Assembly: GCF_014647375.1 (NCBI RefSeq)
Contig: NZ_BMPB01000002.1
Coordinates: forward strand, 1-64,000
Source of the DNA: Parabacteroides faecis
GTDB taxonomy: Bacteria > Bacteroidota > Bacteroidia > Bacteroidales > Tannerellaceae
Direction: 5' to 3'
DNA: 64,000 nucleotides
The position numbers and the translations under genes are program-made. Shown here one piece after another: positions 1-6,966 of the stretch (the first letter of the stretch is position 1; the number at the start of each line of letters is the position of its first letter). Under the pieces are notes generated by a model that had not been told where the DNA came from, searched no databases, and saw only the letters and a list, made by a program, of their open reading frames with translations.

Positions 1-430
1 GAGTAATATTTGTGCCGGGATCGGTAGAGGACAGATGTTCGTACTGGATGAACATATAGCACGGCGTAGGGCAATACATCAGTTGTATACGGATTTATTG
101 AAAGATGTTCCGGGAATTACGGTTCAGCAAAATCTGTCGGAGGATTTCGATTCGAACTTCTGGCTGACCTGTATTCTGGTAGATTCGGAAAAGGCAGGCT
201 TTAGCCGTGAAGATATCCGGTTACATCTGGCAGAAGAAAATATAGAAACACGCCCTTTGTGGAAACCGATGCATCTGCAACCGGTATTTAAGCAATCACC
301 TTTTTATGGTGACGGGGCATCGGAGAGATTGTTTGATAAAGGACTTTGTCTGCCTTCCGGACCTACACTGACCGATGATGACATTTGCAGGGTGGTGGAA
401 GCAATGTTAAGTCTGTCATCTCCACGATAG
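1..430 (+). CDS. DegT/DnrJ/EryC1/StrS-family aminotransferase, C-terminal fragment
   Basis: The reading frame is open from base 2 and begins mid-protein (SNICAGIGRGQM), so this is the 3' part of a gene that starts outside the window. The C-terminal fold of PLP-dependent sugar aminotransferases is recognisable: RRAIHQLYTDLL, FWLTCILVD, ENIETRPLWKPMHLQPVF and a final LCLPSGPTLTDDDI block. Enzymes of this family aminate nucleotide-linked keto-sugars for capsule, O-antigen or protein glycan synthesis, using glutamate. The catalytic lysine is not in the window. The gene is probably the last of a polysaccharide locus lying to the left, which fits the capsule export genes about 8 kb downstream. The exact sugar product cannot be told. 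Confidence 0.9.
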   Translation, partial: SNICAGIGRGQMFVLDEHIARRRAIHQLYTDLLKDVPGITVQQNLSEDFDSNFWLTCILVDSEKAGFSREDIRLHLAEENIETRPLWKPMHLQPVFKQSPFYGDGASERLFDKGLCLPSGPTLTDDDICRVVEAMLSLSSPR

Positions 431-441
431 AGTAGAAATAA

Positions 442-639
442 CAGACTTTAGATGTTGCTTCATTAGGGAACATTAGAGATGAAAAAATGTCCGCGGAGTT
501 GTTCGGTAGAGGTACTGTGATTTTGGATAAAGCAGAAGCAGCTTTCGAACGAGGAGAATTTGTGACGAATGAAGAAGCAGAGAAGATTATAATATCTTGG
601 TTGCTTTGTTATGAGGGATTATGCGCTGTCATAACATGA
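442..639 (+). pseudogene. Possible remnant of a small Bacteroidales protein
   Basis: This 267-base gap between two genes contains one open frame of 65 codons, ending in TGA at 637-639. It has no convincing start; the only in-frame ATG is at 487. The product has an acidic, helix-rich tail (DKAEAAFERGEFVTNEEAEK) of the sort seen at the C-terminus of small antitoxin-like proteins. I see no ribosome binding site. It is best read as a decayed or truncated gene, and could be chance. Confidence 0.25.
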
Positions 640-697
640 TTATTTTGAGGATAAAGATAGTCTATATTTGTTTTTTGTGTAAGTTTGTAAAAAAAGT

Positions 698-2065
698 ATG
701 CACAACATCTCAGCCATAGAAGATCAGAATACAGAATTTAAAGCCTCGTTCAATACAGGAGTCATTGAGTCTTTGGTTGCATTTGCAAATGCAGGTGGAG
801 GGACTGTATACGTGGGCGTTGATGATAGTGGTAAACTCCTGGGGATACAACTTGCTAAAGAAAGTGTTCAAAATTTCGTAAATGAGATTAAGAGTAAGAC
901 TGCTCCGGTATTAATACCCGATGTCAATGTAATAGATGTTGAAGATAAACAAATTGTAGCTTTTCAGATTCAGGAATATCCGATTAAACCTGTGGCAGTT
1001 CAAGGCCGGTATTATAAACGGGTTAATAATTCCAATCATCAATTGACAGTCGGTGAAGTAGTAAATTTATATTTGCAAACAATCAATTCCAGCTGGGATA
1101 CCTATGTCGATACGTTACATACAATTGATGATATATCGCTGGAGAAGGTTCAGAAAGCTATTAATTTTTTAGAAAACAAAGGTCGTAGTATTACTGAAGA
1201 TCCTTTGTCCTTTTTGTTGAAATATAATATGCTAAGAGAGGATAAAATAACAAATGCAGCTTTTTTACTCTTTCATAAAGATGATAATATTATCTCAACA
1301 GTAGAGTTGGGGCGTTTTCAAACGGATATTATTATTAAAGATTCTGCCCGTTCGAAGTCGGATGTACTAACCCAAATCAATGAGGTTTTGGATTTTGTAC
1401 GAAAGCATATTAACAAAGAAATAATTATTACCGGCAGTGCTTATAATACCGAACGTTGGCAATATCCCCTTGAAGCAATAAGAGAAATTGTTTTGAACAT
1501 GATCATTCATCGTGATTATCGTTCAGCTTCGGATTCGATCGTGAAAGTGTACGATAATAAAATTGAATTTTTCAATCCAGGTATGCTTCCTGATGATATT
1601 ACGGTCGATGATTTAATGAATAATCGTTATAAATCGACACCACGTAATAAAATGGTTGCTGATTTCTGTAAAGATTTGGGTTTGATAGAGAAATATGGTT
1701 CGGGAATTCGTAGGGTTATCACACTGTTTAAAGAAGCAGGATTGCCATTACCGGAATTCGAACAGATTTCAGGCGGATTGAATGTAACGGTATATTCAAA
1801 GACTTTTGAAAGGATAAGTGATAATAAGGTCATAGATAAGGTCATAGATAAGGTCATAGATAAGGTCATAGATGATTTAAGTGAAAATCAATCAAAAATC
1901 ATCTTGTTAATGCGTCAAAAGCCTTCAATTTCAACAAGCGATATGGCTAGTGTAATTGGTATCTCTCAAAGAAAAGTTTTTGAAAATATCCGCATTTTGA
2001 AACAAAAAGGAAAAATTATACGAGAAGGAAGTGCAAAATCAGGTCATTGGACAGTTTTGGATTAA
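698..2065 (+). CDS. AlbA/Schlafen-type putative DNA-binding ATPase (RecG C-terminal-like family)
   Basis: 455 residues. Residues 6-120 form an AlbA_2 domain (TEFKASFNTGVIESLVAFAN, GGTVYVGVDD, followed by the YPIKPVAVQGRYYKR strand). Residues 245-370 form the ATP-binding module usually annotated as the RecG-like C-terminus (EIVLNMIIHRDY, FFNPGMLP, EKYGSGIRRV). A DKVI repeat (residues 376-392) links this to a C-terminal winged helix (DMASVIGISQRKVFENIRIL). Proteins of this architecture are stand-alone transcriptional or defence-type regulators; the function here is unknown. It lies alone between the polysaccharide locus and a phage-like block, and its AT-rich codon use differs from the neighbours, which suggests transfer. 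Confidence 0.85.
   Translation: MHNISAIEDQNTEFKASFNTGVIESLVAFANAGGGTVYVGVDDSGKLLGIQLAKESVQNFVNEIKSKTAPVLIPDVNVIDVEDKQIVAFQIQEYPIKPVAVQGRYYKRVNNSNHQLTVGEVVNLYLQTINSSWDTYVDTLHTIDDISLEKVQKAINFLENKGRSITEDPLSFLLKYNMLREDKITNAAFLLFHKDDNIISTVELGRFQTDIIIKDSARSKSDVLTQINEVLDFVRKHINKEIIITGSAYNTERWQYPLEAIREIVLNMIIHRDYRSASDSIVKVYDNKIEFFNPGMLPDDITVDDLMNNRYKSTPRNKMVADFCKDLGLIEKYGSGIRRVITLFKEAGLPLPEFEQISGGLNVTVYSKTFERISDNKVIDKVIDKVIDKVIDDLSENQSKIILLMRQKPSISTSDMASVIGISQRKVFENIRILKQKGKIIREGSAKSGHWTVLD
1824..1871 (+). repeat. Four perfect tandem copies of a 12-bp repeat inside a gene
   Basis: The unit ATAAGGTCATAG occurs four times without interruption and encodes DKVI four times. Twelve bases is a multiple of three, so gain or loss of a copy would change linker length between the ATPase and winged-helix domains without breaking the frame. 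Confidence 0.95.
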
Positions 2066-2121
2066 CTCATACAGAAAAACCTGTCGCCCCTAAATCTAAG
2101 GAAGCAACAGGCTTTTCACAA

Positions 2122-2394
2122 TCAAATTACTTTTTCCATCTCTTCCCATCCCGGCTCCGGAAAATACTCATCGAGGATGAGATAGAACAGATGATACTTG
2201 CGGATCACATGCCGGATCCAACGTTCGCTGACCAGGAGTATTTCACTGATAGCGGTAATATCACGGTCGGTGATGCCCGATAGAGCTGTTTCCCGGCAAT
2301 GCCGGTCGTAGGCCAGCAACAGGCAATGATAGATAGCATATCCGGTTGCTTTGTTACAACAGATCATACGTTGATAATTTTCTTTGTAGCTCAT
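2122..2394 (-). CDS. Hypothetical protein, 90 aa
   Basis: I do not recognise a family. The start codon overlaps the stop of the upstream minus-strand gene as ATGA, which supports translation as a pair. The product is mostly helical, with two cysteines at residues 12-13 (MICCNKATGYAIYHCLL) and a possible helix-turn-helix-like stretch near residues 45-65 (DITAISEILLVSERWIRHV). It is the last gene of the minus-strand set that starts with the HU-like protein. A cytoplasmic accessory or regulatory role in that cassette is a guess. Confidence 0.55.
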   Translation of the reverse strand: MSYKENYQRMICCNKATGYAIYHCLLLAYDRHCRETALSGITDRDITAISEILLVSERWIRHVIRKYHLFYLILDEYFPEPGWEEMEKVI

Positions 2395-2705
2395 GCAGTA
2401 AATAATTTGTACAGACCACCGATTAGTCCCGCAGCCATCAGACTGTAACCGGCGATGTCTATGGGTTCGACACGTTGTTTGGTTCCCCGGTCGCCCTGGT
2501 TGAGAGCGAGAGTATCGCTCCGATCGCTGTCAGCGTCACTTCCGTCTGCTCCATCAGAAGAGACAGCAGGGTGATCGCCATCAGGAAGAGGACGAGGGTA
2601 GGGATGGGGACAAGGACAGTCACCGGCTGTCGGCTTTTGCTTGCGGGGAAAGATGATCCGGGCAAGGCTGGTGAGGAAGTTGAGAATGGTTTCAAGGACA
2701 TTCAT
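2391..2705 (-). CDS. Hypothetical protein, 104 aa, with terminal hydrophobic helices
   Basis: A hydrophobic N-terminus (residues 1-20, ETILNFLTSLARIIF) and a second hydrophobic helix at the C-terminus (residues 84-103, IAGYSLMAAGLIGGLYKLF) flank a Pro-, Asp- and Ser-rich linker. Lying next to a cell-wall glucosaminidase gene in a phage-like set, it could be holin-like, but that rests on topology and position only. The stop overlaps the next start by ATGA. Other frames are also open here, so the call rests on the overlap and on the strand of its neighbours. Confidence 0.5.
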   Translation of the reverse strand: MNVLETILNFLTSLARIIFPRKQKPTAGDCPCPHPYPRPLPDGDHPAVSSDGADGSDADSDRSDTLALNQGDRGTKQRVEPIDIAGYSLMAAGLIGGLYKLFTA

Positions 2706-2797
2706 GTGAATTTGAAATTAAAAGTTGAAAATTAATGATTATAGATCAATGGAATTATCGTATCTTTATCAGATAACCAAATAAAAAGTATTGTTTT

Positions 2798-2992
2798 ATG
2801 AAAAAATTGAATGAATACCCAATTCAAGATGAAACATCTTCGGTTAAGGAGCCGGAGATAACATATCAACGGAGCAATTCTTCAGAAACATATCCTATTA
2901 TGCCTTTGGAGGAAGCGTTGAAGACTGGAATGTATTTAGAAGAATCCAGACGATTGATCCTTGAACGAATTCATAAAGACTTTCATCGATAA
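2798..2992 (+). CDS. Hypothetical small protein, 64 aa
   Basis: A plus-strand gene lying among minus-strand neighbours. It starts with ATG after an AT-rich leader and ends exactly where the convergent glucosaminidase gene ends: its TAA occupies 2990-2992 and the other stop begins at 2993. The product is charged, with a disordered N-terminus and a C-terminal helix (EEALKTGMYLEESRRLILER). Small proteins of this look are common near Bacteroidales accessory loci, often as antitoxin-like factors. I do not recognise a family. Confidence 0.5.
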   Translation: MKKLNEYPIQDETSSVKEPEITYQRSNSSETYPIMPLEEALKTGMYLEESRRLILERIHKDFHR

Positions 2993-3478
2993 TTATAATT
3001 TGTCATGAAAGTCGTTGTTGACCAAACCGTTCTTTTCGATCGACCCGCAGATCGACACCAACAACCTCTGGTAAGCCGCGCGGTTGTCACCGTTCACTTC
3101 GCTGATGTATTTGCTGTAAGCGATCTCTTTGGCATAAGCTGAAGGACGGGTGCTTAGTGAGGCTGCTACCGGATAAGCGGTGTGGATCAGACGGGCGAAG
3201 TCCATGAAACTGTCTTCCCTCGATTCGTAGGTGCGGAACCATAAAGAAGTATGGCCGCTGTTTTCAGAAAGATCGGTCTTTGTGCCTTTCCAGAAAGCAT
3301 TGGGACGTCCATAGGCGGTGATGCCGAAGAAATTGTTATGTTCCTTTGCCAGGGTACTTTCTCCCCAACCGGTTTCGATGGCCGACTGGGCAAGGATAAC
3401 CACCGGATTGATTCCGAAACATTCCCCCGCCTTTCGGGCGGGGAAAAGGTACTGTTTGATGTATTCCTGTTTTATCAT
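2993..3478 (-). CDS. Glucosaminidase-domain (GH73-like) peptidoglycan hydrolase
   Basis: 161 residues, a single glucosaminidase domain with no signal peptide. Recognisable blocks are ILAQSAIETGWGEST (with the probable catalytic Glu in AIETGWGES), NNFFGITAYG and the FRTYESREDSFMDFARLI substrate-cleft segment. The family cuts the glycan chain of peptidoglycan. Lack of a signal peptide and the location downstream of an HU-like gene and next to a possible holin resemble a phage endolysin module. The gene starts 13 bases after the HU-like gene stops and is probably co-transcribed with it. Confidence 0.85.
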   Translation of the reverse strand: MIKQEYIKQYLFPARKAGECFGINPVVILAQSAIETGWGESTLAKEHNNFFGITAYGRPNAFWKGTKTDLSENSGHTSLWFRTYESREDSFMDFARLIHTAYPVAASLSTRPSAYAKEIAYSKYISEVNGDNRAAYQRLLVSICGSIEKNGLVNNDFHDKL

Positions 3479-3490
3479 ACTGAATAATTA

Positions 3491-3940
3491 TTACTCGATT
3501 TCCGGACGGTCGCTACCGCCACCTTCTTCCGGTTTGTTTTCCGTGCCGGGGATGATGTATTTTTCGAAACTGGCATTGCGGATTGTGTCCGTCAGCATTG
3601 TACCCGGATAGAAAACGATATGTGCCCGGTGGAACAGAGAAGTATTGAAATCCTTTTCCGTAGAAGAACCTTTGCTGCCGGCAACCATACGGAAACTACC
3701 GAAATCGCCCAGGTGCACCGATTCACCGTCACCCAACGATTCATTCATGACGGACAAGAGGCCGTCGAGTACCAGCAGGATATCACCGCGGCTTGCCGTA
3801 CTGTATTTGCTGATACGGCTGCAAATACGGTTCAGATCGACCTTTTTGGTGATGCTCGTTTGTGCATAGTAAAGTTCGGCTCCTTCGGCCGCACCCTTAC
3901 TCATGTCCCTTCTTTTGACAAGTCTGAATTTTAATGGCAT
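3491..3940 (-). CDS. HU-like DNA-binding protein with extended C-terminus
   Basis: 149 residues. The HU/IHF fold is seen in residues 25-125: VDLNRICSRISKYSTASRGDI, then VLDGLLSVMNESLGDGESVHLGDFGSFRM, which is the usual HU helix pair and beta-arm entry. The N-terminus (MPLKFRLVKRRDM) and an acidic Gly-rich tail extend beyond the roughly 90-residue housekeeping HU. This long Bacteroidetes HU subfamily is often found beside polysaccharide loci and mobile elements. It is the first gene of the minus-strand set, behind a candidate promoter at 4034-4041. The role is probably nucleoid-type DNA bending at this locus. Confidence 0.85.
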   Translation of the reverse strand: MPLKFRLVKRRDMSKGAAEGAELYYAQTSITKKVDLNRICSRISKYSTASRGDILLVLDGLLSVMNESLGDGESVHLGDFGSFRMVAGSKGSSTEKDFNTSLFHRAHIVFYPGTMLTDTIRNASFEKYIIPGTENKPEEGGGSDRPEIE

Positions 3941-4033
3941 GGGAAATAATTATTTAATGTGGATAATATGCCAATGTGCCAATGAAAAAACTTTTCCGGC
4001 ATTCTGGCGGTTAGTTGGTTATCGATAACATTA

Positions 4034-4041
4034 CAAAGATA
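4034..4041 (-). promoter_or_regulatory. Candidate -7 element for the HU/glucosaminidase operon
   Basis: Read on the minus strand this is TATCTTTG, a perfect match to the Bacteroidetes TAnnTTTG -7 element, about 95 bases before the HU-like start. The -33 region is poor (TTTTC). Confidence 0.45.
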
Positions 4042-4163
4042 AATACAGCCGAAAAGTGCCTACTGGATAGGAGCAGATAGCGATGGTTAATGGCGGATAA
4101 AGACAGTTATTTTTGAAAGAAAAAGGAATGAAAAACACTGTTGAAACATAGGTGTTTTAACGG

Positions 4164-4203
4164 CAAAACATATATGGTTTGCGAACGAAACATATATGTT
4201 TTG
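4164..4203. promoter_or_regulatory. Perfect 13-bp inverted repeat, candidate operator
   Basis: CAAAACATATATG at 4164-4176 is repeated inverted at 4191-4203, with 14 bases between. It lies between the divergent HU-like gene and the gene starting at 4268, in an otherwise empty 327-base gap (3941-4267), where an operator or recombination site would be placed. No T-run follows, so it is unlikely to be a terminator. Confidence 0.5.
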
Positions 4204-4267
4204 AGGAATGAAGAATAGGGTATTTCACAAGAATAAAACCAAGATTACGATTTAAAATCAGAGAATT

Positions 4268-4779
4268 ATGAATACAAATAAAATAAATCGTATAGTGAAT
4301 AATTTAATGGACGTTTTAAAAAAACAATCAGGGCAATAACAGGAAATCATTTGTCCTTGGAATCCTTGTCAAATTGGCTTGAAAAGCTACCGGATAAAGG
4401 ACGCTATGTGATGTTGTTGGCGTGGCTCCTGGGAGAACCGGCTATAAAGCAATATGCGACCTGGGAGGTGTTGAGGAAACGTTTTAATAAACACCATCGG
4501 GATGATATTCTGGAATATTGCGAAATCGATGCCTGCCGTTTGCTGATCGAACGTATTGTGGTGAATGAGCCGGATTTATTTATCGCTTATATATCGGCTA
4601 TGCTTCGTTGCGGAATACTGGACGGGACGTATGAACATGTGGCCGATCATATCGATCTGGTTTTTCGTACCGGTAAGGAAATAAATACCATTTGCAACCA
4701 TCTGAGCGATGCGGATGATGTGTATTTTGACATTTGTGAAGCGGTTAGAGAGACGAAAAGGAAACATAAGAAAAATTGA
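4268..4779 (+). CDS. Hypothetical protein, probably read through a -1 frameshift at A7
   Basis: An ATG at 4268 opens a 23-codon frame (MNTNKINRIVNNLMDVLKK...) that stops at 4337-4339. The frame one base back is open from 4303 to 4779 but has no ATG; its first usable start would be TTG at 4351. The frames meet at seven As (4318-4324) read as TTA AAA AAA, a perfect A-AAA-AAA slippery heptamer. A -1 slip joins the N-terminus to the larger frame. The larger product is helical, with WLEKLPDKGRYVMLLAWLLG and a D-rich tail, and has no family I recognise. Alternatives are a simple indel, or initiation at TTG 4351 behind AGGAAA. Confidence 0.5.
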
Positions 4780-5100
4780 AGTGACAGATATATTATTTAA
4801 ACAACTGTAATCGAAGGATTTATAATTGAGAGATACCCTCAAGATATATTTTTCAAGGCGAGTGGTAATGACTAAGTTTGTATCAGAGCGCAAGAGAACG
4901 GTTCTGATATCAAAAAATGTTGAGAAGTCGCTAATTATAAATTCTATATAAAAGATACTTCTATCTATATTTAAAGAGAGACCGGCCCATTCGTATAAAG
5001 TGTGTTTGAGGATTTATATCAGGCTTTTAAAATTCAACAGTTTCGGCGTATAAGATCCGTATAACTCAGCGTATAATTAGTAACCTAAATTGAATGGATT
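4780..5100. other. Intergenic gap without recognisable features
   Basis: This 321-base AT-rich stretch precedes the replication-like operon. I see no convincing promoter matching the Bacteroidetes consensus, no strong hairpin and no coding remnant. A leader or operator for the downstream operon may lie here. Confidence 0.4.
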
Positions 5101-5601
5101 ATGAATGAGATGAAGGAAAGGGTAGAACGCAAATTGGAAAGCCTGGGAAATTCTTTTGTGAAAATGCCTCGCAAAGTGCTTCTCATGTCTTTCAGCCTAC
5201 AAAAGAAAGACCGCCTGTATGCAAGAATTTTCATGGCCTTGGTTTCTATGTGTTATTTCAAGGATGGTATGGTGAAGCTGGGTAAATATTTTTATACATG
5301 CCACCGTGGTGAGTATCTGGGTAACTATCGTGAACTGGCTGACCGTACCGATGTCAGTTTCGGATCGGTCGGGCATTATCTGAAAGCATTGTCGGATGAC
5401 TGCCTGATCGAGTACGAAGCAATAGCCGGAGGCACCCGGATCAAGGTCTGCAATTATGATTTTTTCTCGGGGTATCTGACAGAAAATACGGTAGACAACG
5501 GAAATGATATTTCAGCGGCTCAGGCAATGGCTGCCGCTGAACAGACTATGGGAGGACGCAGCAAACAATTCACGCCGAAAGGAAAAGGAGGCGAAGCATG
5601 A
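5101..5601 (+). CDS. Winged-helix protein of a phage-like replication cassette
   Basis: 166 residues. Residues 30-130 resemble a winged helix: GEYLGNYRELADRTDVSFGS carries the turn and recognition helix, and VGHYLKALSDDCLIEYEAIAG carries the wing. The tail is Ala-, Gly- and Lys-rich. It overlaps the downstream helicase start by four bases (ATGA), so the two are translationally coupled. By position it could be a replication initiator or helicase loader-like factor, as in phage replication modules; this is inference from context. No enzymatic motif is visible. Confidence 0.6.
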   Translation: MNEMKERVERKLESLGNSFVKMPRKVLLMSFSLQKKDRLYARIFMALVSMCYFKDGMVKLGKYFYTCHRGEYLGNYRELADRTDVSFGSVGHYLKALSDDCLIEYEAIAGGTRIKVCNYDFFSGYLTENTVDNGNDISAAQAMAAAEQTMGGRSKQFTPKGKGGEA

Positions 5602-6953
5602 AAGAGGCTGTCGATGAACAGAAAGATTTGACTTTGGCGGAGGTGGAGAACACATTGGTGTGCTGCCTGCTGACCAGTGTGGAGGCACCGGGTCTGGTAT
5701 CATCCTTATTGCGTAGGGAAATGTTTTCGGATGCCGCGGCAGGTTTTGTTTTCCAGGCGATAATGAATTTGTACGAACAGGGTGTGCAACCGGATATGAT
5801 ATCGGTCGAAACGGAGATGCGGCGGATGGATGAGGCCCGTTGGAAGGAACTGGACGGGGTGTCGTTCCTGCTTACTACGATGCTGAATGTGCGCCACGGA
5901 GGTAATGTGTTGCATTATGCCGGAGAGATCAAGCGCCAATATACTTTGCGCTGCCTGGCACAGTTGTTTGCTATGCTGAATTTTAAGAGCAGTACTTTCG
6001 ATGCCGATCCGGGAGCCATTATTTCGGAAGCGGAGGATTCGCTGCTGAAACTGCAGACGGAAGTGGCCGGAAGCGAACCGATACGTCCGGTGGGTGTGTT
6101 GGCTGCTGAAGCGGTGGCGTGGCACCGGGAGCGGCTGGACGGGGCGTACGACCGGAACCGTATACGGAGCGGGTTGGGTGAGTTCGATTACGTCACCGGT
6201 GGTTTTCATAAAGGCGAACTGTCGGTGTTGGCCGGTCATTCGAGCGATGGAAAGACGGCTGTAGCACTGCATATTGCCGTCCAGGCGGCACGTGCCGGAA
6301 AGTATGTCTGCCTTTTCAGTCTGGAGATGTCGAACCTGCAAATGCTGAACCGTATCCTGGCGGGTATGACGGATGTCGATCCGGATCATCTGCGTATCTC
6401 GGGACTGACGGCTCGCGATCTGGAAAAATTGAAAAAAGCGGGCAAAGACCTGGAGCATCTGCCTTTGTATATCGATTATAAGGCTTGTAATACCTTGGCG
6501 GATATCCGTTCGAAAGTAATATTGAAAAGCAAGAAGGGAGAGTGTGATTTCATGATCCTCGATTATTTGCATCTTCTGGGAAGTATCCGCCAGAAAAATG
6601 AAACGCAGGAGCAGGTGGTAGGACGCAACATCACGGCATTGAAGCAGCTGGCATTGGATGCCGATTGTCCGGTCCTTGTCGTTTCGCAGGTGAACCGTGC
6701 CAGCGATCAGCGTGCCGACAAGGCGCATATTCCGGTGATGAGCGACCTGCGTGATTCCGGCACTATCGAACAGGTGGCCGATTGTGTATTTTTTGTCTAC
6801 CGCCCGGAACGTTACGGGATCGTCAAGGACGAACGTACAGGGGATGACCTCAAAGGAGTAGGCAAACTCTATATTGTGAAAAACAGGAACGGGGCAACCG
6901 GTATTGCCCGTTTCCGTTATAATGCTTCCTTTACGAAAATAACGGATTATTAA
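5598..6953 (+). CDS. DnaB-like replicative helicase
   Basis: 451 residues, the usual DnaB length. Residues 8-110 are the all-helical N-terminal domain (VENTLVCCLLTSVEAPGLV). The RecA-like domain follows: Walker A GHSSDGKT at about residues 213-220, LFSLEMSNLQMLNRI as the H1a segment, Walker B FMILDYLHLL near 320, and the VSQVNRASD and MSDLRDSGTIEQVAD motifs of H3 and H4. The variant Walker A (GHSSDGKT in place of GRPGMGKT) and the absence of a host dnaB context mark this as an accessory copy. It is coupled to the winged-helix gene upstream and lies 13 bases before the primase gene. It is expected to unwind DNA 5' to 3' with that primase. Confidence 0.92.
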   Translation: MKEAVDEQKDLTLAEVENTLVCCLLTSVEAPGLVSSLLRREMFSDAAAGFVFQAIMNLYEQGVQPDMISVETEMRRMDEARWKELDGVSFLLTTMLNVRHGGNVLHYAGEIKRQYTLRCLAQLFAMLNFKSSTFDADPGAIISEAEDSLLKLQTEVAGSEPIRPVGVLAAEAVAWHRERLDGAYDRNRIRSGLGEFDYVTGGFHKGELSVLAGHSSDGKTAVALHIAVQAARAGKYVCLFSLEMSNLQMLNRILAGMTDVDPDHLRISGLTARDLEKLKKAGKDLEHLPLYIDYKACNTLADIRSKVILKSKKGECDFMILDYLHLLGSIRQKNETQEQVVGRNITALKQLALDADCPVLVVSQVNRASDQRADKAHIPVMSDLRDSGTIEQVADCVFFVYRPERYGIVKDERTGDDLKGVGKLYIVKNRNGATGIARFRYNASFTKITDY

Positions 6954-6966
6954 TACCCGGAACGAA

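Noticed and set aside
1824..1871. CRISPR array
   Set aside because: The 12-bp units are directly adjacent with no spacers and are coding.
2475..2735. Plus-strand frame opposite the 104-residue membrane protein
   Set aside because: The minus-strand frame has an ATGA overlap with the next gene and hydrophobic ends. The plus frame has neither context nor motifs.
5706..6728. 340-codon open frame antisense to the DnaB-like helicase gene
   Set aside because: The sense strand has all DnaB motifs. The antisense product is His-, Gln- and Arg-rich without domains.
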